A stretch of 64,000 bases of DNA from NCBI GenBank assembly GCA_963791325.1, contig CAWBRU010000006.1:73533-137532 (forward strand), read 5' to 3'. Position numbers and translations under genes: made by a program. Source of the stretch: JBEVJK01 sp963791325. GTDB lineage: Bacteria; Pseudomonadota; Alphaproteobacteria; Rhizobiales; Rhizobiaceae. Below, piece after piece: positions 51,418-59,928 of this stretch. The notes under the pieces are model-generated. The model had not been told where the DNA came from, did not search any database, and worked only from the letters and a program-made list of their open reading frames with translations. Each line of letters begins with the position of its first letter. Positions within the stretch are counted from its first letter, which is position 1.

Positions 51418-52140
51418 ATGAAGACAGCTTTTCGTACGTCGCTGCTGGCCATGGCGCTCTTTGCCGGGGTCACCGTTGCCCATGCAGACGCCATCGATGA
51501 CATCACCGCCGCCGGCCAGATCAATGTCGGCGTGTTTGCCGACTTCCCGCCCTTCTCTTCGGCCAGTGCCGACATGAGCCTTAAGGGCTACGACATGGAT
51601 GTCGCGCAATACATTGCCGATACGCTCAAGGTGAAGCTGAACCCGGTGTCCGTTACCGGTCAGAACCGCATTCCCTATCTCACGGAAAAGCGCGTCGATA
51701 TGCTGATGAGCGTCGGCTACTCGAAGGAGCGCGCCGAGGTCATCGACTTTGCCGCTGCTTACGCACCCTACTATATTGCCGTTATCGGCCCGGCCGCGCT
51801 CGAGGTGAAAGACAAGGCGGACCTGGCCGATAAGTCGATCGCGGTCAACCGCGGCACGCTGGAGGACACTTCGCTCACTGAAGGTGCGCCCGCTTCGGCC
51901 GACATCCATCGCTTCGACAACTACAACGCGGTGATCCAGGCCTTTATCTCCGGTCAGACCCAGCTCATGGTGGTCGGCAATGATGTCGGCGCACAGGTCC
52001 TGGCCCAGCAAGTGGACTTGAAGCCGGAGCAGAAGTTCCAGCTGATGACCTCGCCCTCGCATATCGGGCTCAACAAGAAAGAAGTGGTCCCGCCAGGTGA
52101 GACAGTTTGGCGGCTTGGCTAAGGTGGATCCGGGTTGCTT

Positions 52141-52977
52141 CTACGCCGCCAGTTGCTCCGTCATTTCTGCCGTAGCATAGACCTCGTCGGGTGTCCTGCC
52201 GCCGAAGGCTGAGTGCGGTCGTCGCCGATTGTAATAGTCGATCCAGGATCCGATGCCGCTGCGCGCGTCGCTACCGGTCTCGAAGGCATTGAGGAATACG
52301 CACTCGTATTTGAGACTGCGCCACAGCCGCTCGATGAAGACATTGTCCATCCAGCGGCCACGGCCGTCCATGGAGATACGGATGTCGGCGTCCTTCAGCG
52401 TCGTCGTGAAGGCGAAGCTGGTGAACTGGCTCCCCTGATCCGTATTGAAGATGTCGGGGCTACCGTGGCGGGTGATCGCGTCCTCGAGAGCGGCAATACA
52501 GAAGTCAGTATCCATCGTGTTCGATAGCCTCCAGGCGAGCACCTTGCGGCTGAACCAGTCCATGATGGCGATGAGATAGAGGAAGCCGCGCCGCATCGGG
52601 ATGTAGGTCACGTCGGCGCACCAGACTTGGTCCGGCCGCTCGATCGCCAAGTGCCGCAGCAGGTAGGGATAGATGCGGTGCTGCGGGTTCGGCTCGCTGG
52701 TCCTGGGCACCTGGTAGATCGGCGACAGACCGATCCTGCGCATCAGCCGCCGGACCCGCTTGCGGCCGACGCACCAGCCCTGGCGACGCAGATGCCGCGC
52801 CATCTGGCGCGAGCCATACCAGGGTGTTTCCATGAAGGCCGCGTCGATGATGCGCATCAGTTCCAGTTTCTCCGGCGTCTGGCCGGCAGGCTGGCGATAG
52901 AACGACGCCCGCGAAATCGAGACCAGTTCGCACTGGCGGCGGATCGAGAGCCGGTTGTGATCGGGATCAATCATCAT
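52141..52977 (-). CDS. IS3-family transposase OrfB (DDE integrase domain)
   Basis: An intact 278-residue transposase catalytic subunit. The HTH_21 region (WYGSRQMARHLRRQGWCVG) precedes the rve core with the DDE residues in CADVTYIP, NTDQGSQFTS and FIERLWRSLKYE. A GGAGGAGA ribosome-binding site lies just before ATGATG at 52977, so it can start on its own; in many IS3 elements OrfAB is made by frameshifting, but no overlap of the two frames is seen here. Confidence 0.93.
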   Translation of the reverse strand: MMIDPDHNRLSIRRQCELVSISRASFYRQPAGQTPEKLELMRIIDAAFMETPWYGSRQMARHLRRQGWCVGRKRVRRLMRRIGLSPIYQVPRTSEPNPQHRIYPYLLRHLAIERPDQVWCADVTYIPMRRGFLYLIAIMDWFSRKVLAWRLSNTMDTDFCIAALEDAITRHGSPDIFNTDQGSQFTSFAFTTTLKDADIRISMDGRGRWMDNVFIERLWRSLKYECVFLNAFETGSDARSGIGSWIDYYNRRRPHSAFGGRTPDEVYATAEMTEQLAA

Positions 52978-52994
52978 TCTCCTCCGATCCAGGC

Positions 52995-53276
52995 TCAGCG
53001 ATCGAAGGCCTTGGCCAAAAAATCCCGCTCCACGACGAGCTGGCCGATCTTGGCATGCAGCTTCGTGACGTCAGCCTCGCGGCTCGCCCGCGTGTCAGAG
53101 GCCTTGTCGTCGAACACCTTGGCCAACTTCTCAATGGCCTGCCGTTTCCACTGCGTGATCTGGTTCGGGTGAAGCTGGTGCTTGATCGCCAGCTCCGAAA
53201 TCGTTCGCTCGCCGCGGATCGCTTCAAGCGCCACCTTGGCCTTGAACTCGGCCGTAAACCGTCTGCGTGTCTTCAC
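52995..53276 (-). CDS. IS3-family transposase OrfA (helix-turn-helix)
   Basis: An intact 93-residue protein of the HTH_Tnp_1 type: MKTRRRFTAEFKAKVALEAI, then the helix-turn-helix (TISELAIKHQLHPNQITQWK) and a C-terminal leucine-zipper-like helix (LHAKIGQLVVERDFLAKAF). It recognises the IS ends. It ends 18 bases before orfB. Confidence 0.92.
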   Translation of the reverse strand: MKTRRRFTAEFKAKVALEAIRGERTISELAIKHQLHPNQITQWKRQAIEKLAKVFDDKASDTRASREADVTKLHAKIGQLVVERDFLAKAFDR

Positions 53277-53481
53277 TGCGGATCGTCCTTTTCATCAGTC
53301 GATCCACCTTATGCCCCTGTCTCAAAATCCGGGACCACCTCAGAATGAGGAACGGCTGAAGAAGGCCATCAACGATGCGATCGCTAAGATGCTCGCCGAC
53401 GGCAAGCTCGATGCGAGCTCACAAGCTTGGCTAAAGGTGAAGCTCAACCCCGAGAACCTCAAGGACTGAAACAGGCTGCCG

Positions 53482-54150
53482 TTGGGCTACGGTCTCGACT
53501 TCGGCTGGCTGGTCGAGGGTGCCGCGGAGATCGCGCGCGGCGCGGCGATGACGCTGCTGCTGATCGTGGTCACCACGCTGATCGGCACCGTTCTCAGCAT
53601 CTTCGGCGCCGCCGGGCGGCGCAGCGGGCACCGCTGGCTGCGCGATGCGATCGCGGCCTATGTCGAGGTTGTGCGCAACACGCCCTTTCTGGTGCAGCTG
53701 TTCTTCATTTTCTTCGGCCTGCCGACGCTTGGCGTGCGGCTCGATCCAATCATTGCGGCCATCCTCGCCATGACGCTCAATATGGCGGCCTACACCACCG
53801 AGATCGTCGGCGCCGGGCTGGACGCCGTCCCGCGCGGCCAGCGCGAGGCGGCGTTGGCCCTTGGCCTGTCGCCCCGCCAGGCGTTTATCAAAATTGTGTT
53901 GCCGCAGGCGATGATGGTGATCTATCCGGCGCTCACCAGTCAGATCGTCATCATGATGCTGGAATTGGCGGTGGTGTCGCAGATCGCGGTGCGCGAGCTC
54001 ACCTACGAGGCCGACATGCTGCAGGCCCGCACATTTCGCGCTTTCGAGACCTATCTGGTCGTGACCCTGGTCTATCTCTGCCTGTCGTTGGCGGTACGCC
54101 GCGCGCTGGTGGCGGGCGGCCGCCGCGTCCTTGGAGTCGGCGTGTCATGA
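53482..54150 (+). CDS. Polar amino-acid ABC transporter permease (HisM/GlnP type)
   Basis: An intact 222-residue permease with about five membrane helices. Family motifs are VEVVRNTPFLVQLFFIFFGL, NMAAYTTEIVGAGLDAVPRG and the EAA loop QREAALALGLSPRQAFIKIV. The start is a TTG at 53482, twelve bases after the binding-protein stop; no better start is seen. It overlaps the second permease by four bases. With the binding protein split by an IS, transcription from the original promoter has to cross the element. Confidence 0.88.
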   Translation: MGYGLDFGWLVEGAAEIARGAAMTLLLIVVTTLIGTVLSIFGAAGRRSGHRWLRDAIAAYVEVVRNTPFLVQLFFIFFGLPTLGVRLDPIIAAILAMTLNMAAYTTEIVGAGLDAVPRGQREAALALGLSPRQAFIKIVLPQAMMVIYPALTSQIVIMMLELAVVSQIAVRELTYEADMLQARTFRAFETYLVVTLVYLCLSLAVRRALVAGGRRVLGVGVS

Positions 54151-54794
54151 TCGAGTTTACCCTCTGGGACATCGTCCGAAACCTTCTACTGGCCACCCGC
54201 TGGACGGTTCTGCTTTCGGTGGTCGCCTTAGTCGGGGGCGCGGTGGTCGGCGTCGCCATTCTTTTGGCTCGCATCTCGACCCGGAACTGGGTAAGCCGCG
54301 CGGCGCAAGCCTACATCGGCCTGTTTCAGGGCACGCCGTTGCTGATGCAGCTCTTCCTGATGTTCTTCGGCCTGCCGATGCTCGGCTTTCGTATTGAACC
54401 GTGGACGGCAGCTGTGCTCGGCCTGACCTTCTTCGCCAGCGCCTTTCTTGCGGAGATTTGGCGCGGCGGTGTGCAGGCGCTCCCGCGTGGGCAATGGGAC
54501 GCGGGCGCCAGCCTCGGATTGCACTATATCCAGGAGTTGCGGTTGATTGTCCTGCCGCAAGCCTTCGCCATCACGCGTGCTCCGACCGTTGGCTTTCTAG
54601 TGCAATTGATCAAATGCACGGCGTTGACATCGATTATCGGCTTCGAGGAGCTGGTGCGAACCTCCAGCGCGATCAACAATGCGACCTTCAGGCCGTTTAC
54701 TGTCTACGGGCTGGTAGCGCTCATCTACTTCGTGCTGTGCTTTCCGCTGACGCGCTATGCCAGGGCCCTGGAGCTTCGCGCCGCCAAACATTGA
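54147..54794 (+). CDS. Polar amino-acid ABC transporter permease, second subunit
   Basis: An intact 215-residue permease of the same family. It shows AYIGLFQGTPLLMQLFLMFF, FLAEIWRGGVQALPRGQWDA, GASLGLHYIQELRLIVLPQA and LVQLIKCTALTSIIGFEEL. The ATG overlaps the preceding stop (ATGA). The usual ATPase gene does not follow: after 54794 there is no coding sequence for 650 bases, so the transporter would need an ATPase encoded elsewhere. Confidence 0.9.
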   Translation: MIEFTLWDIVRNLLLATRWTVLLSVVALVGGAVVGVAILLARISTRNWVSRAAQAYIGLFQGTPLLMQLFLMFFGLPMLGFRIEPWTAAVLGLTFFASAFLAEIWRGGVQALPRGQWDAGASLGLHYIQELRLIVLPQAFAITRAPTVGFLVQLIKCTALTSIIGFEELVRTSSAINNATFRPFTVYGLVALIYFVLCFPLTRYARALELRAAKH

Positions 54795-55451
54795 CCCGTG
54801 CCATCGACCAACGGGATGCGGCCCGAGGCAGGCGGATCTGCAACAAGTACAGCAACGACTACATAGCCTAGACTGCCTTGTCTATCCGGGACGGCTGGTC
54901 GCCGACAGCTCCGAAAGCGGCAATGCTGTTCGCACATCTCAAACGTATTTCAAACCTCTATCGACAGCGACAGCAAGGACTGGCCGGGAGCTTCCTGTCC
55001 CGCAATCGGCACCGTCGGCGTTTAGGGCCGTAACCGGCCGCCGCTCGAACAAAGACCGCCGCCGCGCGGGCTGCGCAGCCTCTTCAGAGAGCAAGTCGTG
55101 CGACGCCCTGATGGGGCAATGAGGGTGCCTTTGGATCAGGAACACGAGGTCATCGCGTATCGATCAACACCAGTTGCCTTCTACAGAAGCACGTACTTAG
55201 TCGATTATGTCACAGTCAACGCCTGGCAGCCAGACGTCTGGATTGCCCTGACACAGCACCAGACGGCGCTATGCAGCATTGAGTGGACGTGACCGACCTC
55301 GCCCTGACGCCGCATTGGCGGCCGACCCGTTCAAACGTCATCGGCTTCTTGCCGCGACGTTTCGGCTTGTCGCCGCCGGTGGAATGGCGCAGTGTTTCCG
55401 TCCAATTAGCGGCCATCTGGGGAATGTCGGTTAAATCAGGAGTTTCGCGCC
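54795..55451. other. Intergenic region, nothing recognised
   Basis: About 655 bases after the amino-acid permeases. No ATPase fragment was found on either strand, only short frames. The promoter of the DUF4407 gene should be in the last part. Confidence 0.4.
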
Positions 55452-56937
55452 TTGGACAACGCAGCGGGACGAAACGCCAGCCGATTCCTGTGGTGGGTGG
55501 CCGGTGCCGACCGCGACATCTTGGCGGGATGCCCGAAGGGCGACCAGCTGTTCATCTCGCATCTCGGCATCGCCCTGGAATGCGCCTTCCTGTTCGTGTT
55601 CTTCATCACCGCCATTGCGATCAACGTCGCCTTTCCGCATACTCAGTGTCTTCGCCGCGGGATGGGCTGTCCTGTTTGCTGCCTTGATCGGGACCACGAT
55701 CTTCCTCATCGACCGCTCCTTCATCATCTCGGACTGGGACTGGCAGGCCTCGGTGAGGCGCGACGAGCTGGCCAGGGCCGGCTGGGAAACCCTCGATAGC
55801 ACCGCACAATTCACGCTGCCGGCCCCGTCGCGCGCATTCGCGCGCGTTCGCCGGTCGACGGCGATCATCTTCCGGCTACTCCTGTCCGTCGCCATCGGCT
55901 ATTCGATCGCTTCGTTTCTGGAACTGGTGATCTACAAGGACGAGATCCGGGTCGAGATCGAGGCCAAGCATTATCGCGACAACAAGGCGATCTACGACCG
56001 CATCGGCGAGCGCCAGCACGAGCTCGCCTACGAGATCGATCGTGCGCGGGAAAATCGCGACCGGCTGCAGACCGAGGCCGACAAGATCGAAGGCGAGGTC
56101 ACGCAGGCGGTGGCCAATCCGCCCAAGAGCCCGTCCCAGCAGGCCGTTGCCGACATCGACGTCCGTCTCGCAGCCTTGCAGGAGGTGCTGAGGGCCGAAG
56201 AGCTCAAGGCTCGAACCCTGGACGAGAACATCGTTGCCGAGCGCTTCGGCACCAAGCTTCACGACGGCAACACCGGCATTCGCGGCGAGGGCCGGCACTA
56301 CCAGACCAATGTCGAACTGAAGCGGCTGTCGGATGCCACGATTGCCGGGCTGCGCGCCGACATTGCGAGGGCCGACGCGGACAGAGGGCAGGCGCTGCGG
56401 CAGATCCAGACCGAGGCGGCGCAGACGGCGGCTGCCAACGACCGGTTCCTGGCCGAGCTGAAGGGCAGGGCGGACCGGCTGGGCAAAGCACTCTCCGCTG
56501 CGCAAGCCAAATATGAGGGGCTGGTCAACGGCCGCGGCGAGGCGCTCGCAGCCTTTACCGCCGAGCTCAAGACGGCGGCCAACTTCGTGCCGATCTCCTA
56601 CGGCGTTGCCAGCCAGTTCCATGCGCTCAGGGCGCTCTATGCCGTCTACGGCAACTGGGCCGAGTTCGTCATGATCAAGGCGCTGATCATCCTGCTCGAG
56701 CTGACGCCGATCATCATGAAGGTGTTTCTGTCGCCGAAGACGCTCTATGCGGTCCGGCTGGACGCCAAGCGTCGCGAGAGCTCCTATGCCGATCTCGATG
56801 CGGAGCTCACGCTGCGCCAGCAGCATCTGCGCAAGAAGTTCGACGCGGCCATCGACGAGCGGATGGACGAACGCGGGCTCGACCTGCTGCGCAAGGACAA
56901 TGTCACCCCCTTCGTCGAAACCAGAGGAGCCGGTTGA
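55452..56937 (+). pseudogene. DUF4407 membrane coiled-coil protein, one frameshift
   Basis: A DUF4407 protein of about 495 residues. The N-terminus (from a TTG at 55452) has ASRFLWWVAGADRDILAGCP and two membrane helices; two more helices follow later, one before and one after a long cytoplasmic or periplasmic coiled coil (about residues 160-390; for example RENRDRLQTEADKIEGEVTQ). One extra T in the TTT near 55633 separates the first 60 residues from the rest (FITAIAINVAF, then ILSVFAAGWAVLF). The fold suggests a membrane scaffold; the function of DUF4407 is unknown. The stop overlaps the next start (TGATG). Confidence 0.75.
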
Positions 56938-57328
56938 TGGCCCAGCCAAGAAATATTGCAGCCAGCGCGAGACGCCACCAGCACCGCGTCGCGGCGTGAG
57001 CTCCAACTGATCAACGACTCGGTGTCGAACCTCAAAGGCCGGATCAACCTCGACAAAGTCCTCGGCCGCTTGCGGTCCGGCAAGAAGAGCTCGGACGTGA
57101 TCCTAGCTATGCAAGCCGACGTGCTGCAGGCGCGACGTCGTCCAGCACCACGCCCAGATGATTGCGCGGGACCGCAAGATGCAGATCACCGACGCATTCC
57201 AGGCTGGCATTGCCGACCTTACCCGGCTGGTCGACGAAACGGTGACGTGGCGGCGTTGTGGGCAGTCGGTGTCGCATGGGCCGACCGGCAACCGACGATC
57301 CGGCCGGTTCGTATCGACCGCGAATTGA
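56937..57328 (+). pseudogene. Small helical partner of the DUF4407 gene, frameshifted
   Basis: A protein of about 130 residues starting inside the DUF4407 stop codon. It reads MAQPRNIAASA, then in another frame SRRELQLINDSVSNLKGRIN and LDKVLGRLRSGKKSSDVILA, then after an extra base near 57132 DVVQHHAQMIARDRKMQITD and AGIADLTRLVDETVTW to TGA. It is almost entirely helical and charged, with no signal peptide. Translational coupling suggests it works with the DUF4407 protein. No family name is known to me. Confidence 0.55.
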
Positions 57329-57799
57329 GCAATGACGGTCTTCTGGTCAGGATCGGCGCGCAGCCGAGCTCTACTACAGGTCGACCAGCGTCTTAGGAAA
57401 TACGCCCGGCTGATCCGATCCAGGCTCTTCAGAACGCCATGTGATCGGCAGAGTCGAGCTTGGCCGGCGCAATACCCGCTTCGCCAGACGCGGTGTCGCC
57501 TTCGTTAGGCGCGCTTGTGGCGCCGCAACGGCCGCCACTCGGTTCCGCTTCGGCTTACGCTCTCGCGGCACGCTGGCGAAATGCCGGCTGAGTAGTGGTT
57601 GCGGCGATGGCGGCGGCCGGAAATTGCCGGCGAAGTTTGCGGCGAGGGGCTTTGGGATGAAAGAGTACCCTTCGTCCAGCAAACACCTCCAAGCTTCGGG
57701 ACAGTGTCCGGTAAGGTCGTCACGATCTGCCTGCGCTTGTCCTTCAGATGTTTGAAATGGCTGACGCCGAGTGACTGTACGCCGAGTAATCAGCCAGCG
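57329..57799. other. Intergenic region, uncertain frames
   Basis: About 470 bases. Both strands have an open frame of some 100 codons here (57441-57755 plus, 57374-57682 minus); both are rich in Arg and Pro, as GC-rich non-coding DNA gives, and neither has a ribosome-binding site. I do not support a gene. Confidence 0.35.
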
Positions 57800-59263
57800 T
57801 CAAATCACTGGGGCCGTGAACCCCGGCAGCAGGGCATTGACCTGCGCCGCGATCCGCAACAGCTCGTAATCTCGCCAATGCCGCCCGACGATCTGCAGCC
57901 CGAAGGGGACGCCGGTTTCTGCCCGTATACCGAGCGGCATCGATATGGCGGGGTGTCCCGTCAGCGAGAAGATCGATGTGAAAGCTATGAAAGGGATTGG
58001 ATCTGGTTTCGCAGGCCCGACAGTCGGCGGGGAAAGCGCGGTTGTCGCCAGAATCAACCCGTCGGCGTCGCCTACTAGGGCCTCGATCTGCTGTTGCAGC
58101 CAAACGATATGCACGCGCGCCTGCGAGGTGGCCGCCATGATCTTGGCGTAGTTCAGCCCGCTTGGCTTCCATGGCGTTTCGTTGATCGGATATCCTGCTG
58201 CCAGTATAGAAGGGTCACTAAACAGGCCCCCGTAGATTTTCAGCGAGATTGCTTCATCGAACCACGGGATCGGCCGGTGCTCGATTGTGATGCCCGCTGC
58301 CGCCAGGTGAGCGCACGCCGTATCAAGCGCCGCCTGCTCGTTAGGTGAAAGGTTCCAGAAGGGGCCGATGCGATCGACCTTCACCAGCTTATGCACTTGC
58401 GGTGGCGGCTCACCGATCGCTCTGAGATCTGGGATAGCAGGACGGGCCGGTGTGCGACCGGCTATAATCTCAATAATTGGACCGACGTCCTCGATCCTCC
58501 GCGTCAAGGGACCGTAGCTGCAAAAGTCGAGCTGAAGAAAAGGTGGCCGCGACGGCGGAGAGATGCCCCAATCGCCGTTGTTGGAGACGGCACCGTTGGT
58601 CGGCTTGAAGCCGTAGACGCCGCAGAATGAGGCGGGAATGCGGATCGAGCCGGCGGTGTCACTCCCGATGTCAAAACCGGTCAGGCCCGCTGCCACTGCC
58701 GCCGCAGACCCGCCTGATGAGCCCCCTACTGCATAAGCCGTATTGAAAGGATTCGCTGTCTCGCCGAAGGCTGGCGTCTTCGTGCGGTACGCCTCGCCGG
58801 GCCCGTTCGTCTTGCCCATCAGGATCAGGCCGGCATCCTTCAGCCGCTTAGCAATATCGCCATCGGTGAGCGGCGATTCGAAATCTACCCCATAACCGCC
58901 GTTTGTCGTGCGCACGCCGAGCGTGGCGAACTGCGACTTCAGGGTAAAGGGAACGCCGTCCAAGGGACTAAGGGGCGGCGCGTCAGCGGCCCGCCTTTGA
59001 TCCGAAGCATCCGCTTCAGCAAGAATCGCCTGAGCAGTGCGCACCGTCACGACGGCGCCAATCAGCCAATTCTTTGCCATGATTCGATCGAGATATGCTT
59101 CGCAGACAGCCCGCGAGGTGGTTGCGCCGCTAGAGATTGCGGCCGCGATCTCGGTGGCGGATGAGAACGGTGTTATGGTCACGGCGCGAGCTTCATCTCG
59201 ATGGGCCACCAATAGGGCTGACCCGACAAGAAATTCACGACGTGTTACCATTGAGACGTTCAT
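57800..59263 (-). CDS. Amidase-signature family hydrolase, Tat-exported
   Basis: An intact amidase of about 487 residues. The Ser-Ser-Lys triad is visible: Lys in PFTLKSQFATLG, the glycine-rich signature GGSSGGSAAAVAAGL and the nucleophile region GSDTAGSIRIPASFCG. The N-terminus from 59263 reads MNVSMVTRREFLVGSALLVA, a twin-arginine export signal (TRREFLVG), so the enzyme is probably periplasmic; a start four codons later (59251) is equally good. Relatives hydrolyse aliphatic or aryl amides and ureas. The neighbours give no clue to the substrate. Confidence 0.88.
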   Translation of the reverse strand: MNVSMVTRREFLVGSALLVAHRDEARAVTITPFSSATEIAAAISSGATTSRAVCEAYLDRIMAKNWLIGAVVTVRTAQAILAEADASDQRRAADAPPLSPLDGVPFTLKSQFATLGVRTTNGGYGVDFESPLTDGDIAKRLKDAGLILMGKTNGPGEAYRTKTPAFGETANPFNTAYAVGGSSGGSAAAVAAGLTGFDIGSDTAGSIRIPASFCGVYGFKPTNGAVSNNGDWGISPPSRPPFLQLDFCSYGPLTRRIEDVGPIIEIIAGRTPARPAIPDLRAIGEPPPQVHKLVKVDRIGPFWNLSPNEQAALDTACAHLAAAGITIEHRPIPWFDEAISLKIYGGLFSDPSILAAGYPINETPWKPSGLNYAKIMAATSQARVHIVWLQQQIEALVGDADGLILATTALSPPTVGPAKPDPIPFIAFTSIFSLTGHPAISMPLGIRAETGVPFGLQIVGRHWRDYELLRIAAQVNALLPGFTAPVI

Positions 59264-59559
59264 CGGTGCCAAGCTGCGAAAGTCTATTTCTTCGCCGTTA
59301 ATGGTGTTTTGCCACGGGCCGTTCGCGCCAGCAATTGGGGGCGCGGAAGGCATTGTCTACATTCAGGCGTCAGCTGGGTCCTAAAGGCGCCAGCTAGGAA
59401 GCAAAGGAGGGCAGTCATGAATGCGGACGCCCCTGCCCGTCCGCGCACCGGGCCCGGCTCGCGCAGGAAGCGGCGCCTGCCTACGATCGAGGCCGCCGCC
59501 CTCTCCCAGAAGGGCTCATCCGCGCCGGGGTGGCAAGGGTCACCCTTTTTCCCTAAGCT

Positions 59560-59915
59560 GGCGTCCGGCAGGGTTGTGGTCCCCGTTTTCCCGCCACGGA
59601 TCAGGCAACCTGCGAGCCGCATCGTGTCCTCTGCAACAATGAAGCCGGCGATCCTGTCGACGTCGGTCACGGAATTGATCGCAGTCCTGAAGACTAAGGT
59701 GTCGTGGCCCGCAGCTCCCGCAGGGTGTTCCCCCACCCAGCGTAGATGACATCGCTGCCGCTTAAGCTGGTGATGACGTCGTCGACGCCGCCGATGATGA
59801 CAGTGCGCGTTTGTTGCCGACGATCCGCTGGGCGGTTTCGTTGCCGTTGCGGTTGATCGATGCAGTGTCGGCGAGGAGATCGCCGACGTCGTCCAGGATG
59901 ATTTGGTGCTAATCA
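59560..59915 (-). pseudogene. RTX (hemolysin-type Ca-binding) protein, 3' remnant
   Basis: The end of a calcium-binding RTX protein. On the reverse strand one reads INRNGNETAQRIVGN, then in shifted frames VIIGGVDDVITSLSGSDVIY and AGWGNTL, then AAGHDTLVFRTAINSVTDVD and RIAGFIVAEDTMRLAG. The last part is the standard segment after RTX nonapeptides. At least two frame changes and the lack of the upstream repeats and of a proper C-terminus show it is dead. RTX proteins are secreted by type I systems, of which no genes are in the window. Confidence 0.68.
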
Positions 59916-59928
59916 GCTCGCTGAAGAG

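Larger units (their letters stand above)
52084..53341 (-). mobile_element. IS3-family insertion sequence (about 1.26 kb)
   Basis: The element has imperfect terminal inverted repeats: TGGTCCCG at 52085-52092 pairs with CGGGACCA at 53330-53337, and TGAGACAG at 52098-52105 pairs with CTGTCTCA at 53317-53324, both pairs at the same distance from the ends. It carries orfA and orfB on the reverse strand. AGAA occurs directly outside both ends (52080-52083 and 53342-53345) and may be the target duplication, but precise excision would leave the host gene one base out of frame, so the exact ends are uncertain by a few bases. Both ORFs are intact, which suggests a recent insertion. Confidence 0.88.
51418..53469 (+). 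pseudogene. Amino-acid ABC substrate-binding protein, split by an IS3 element
   Basis: The 5' part (51418-52083) encodes a polar-amino-acid binding protein: signal peptide MKTAFRTSLLAMALFAGVTV, then INVGVFADFPPFSS, GYDMDVAQYIADTLKVKL and YLTEKRVDMLMSVGYSKERA. It stops making sense at GLNKKE, where the IS begins. Beyond the IS (from about 53344) the C-terminus resumes in the same frame phase: NEERLKKAINDAIAKMLADG to NPENLKD and stop, 12 bases before the first permease. The native protein had about 265 residues. The IS destroys it and probably reduces expression of the permeases downstream. Confidence 0.85.

Noticed and set aside
57374..57755. Overlapping frames of about 100 codons on both strands
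   Set aside because: Both are Arg/Pro-rich, lack ribosome-binding sites and match no family I know.
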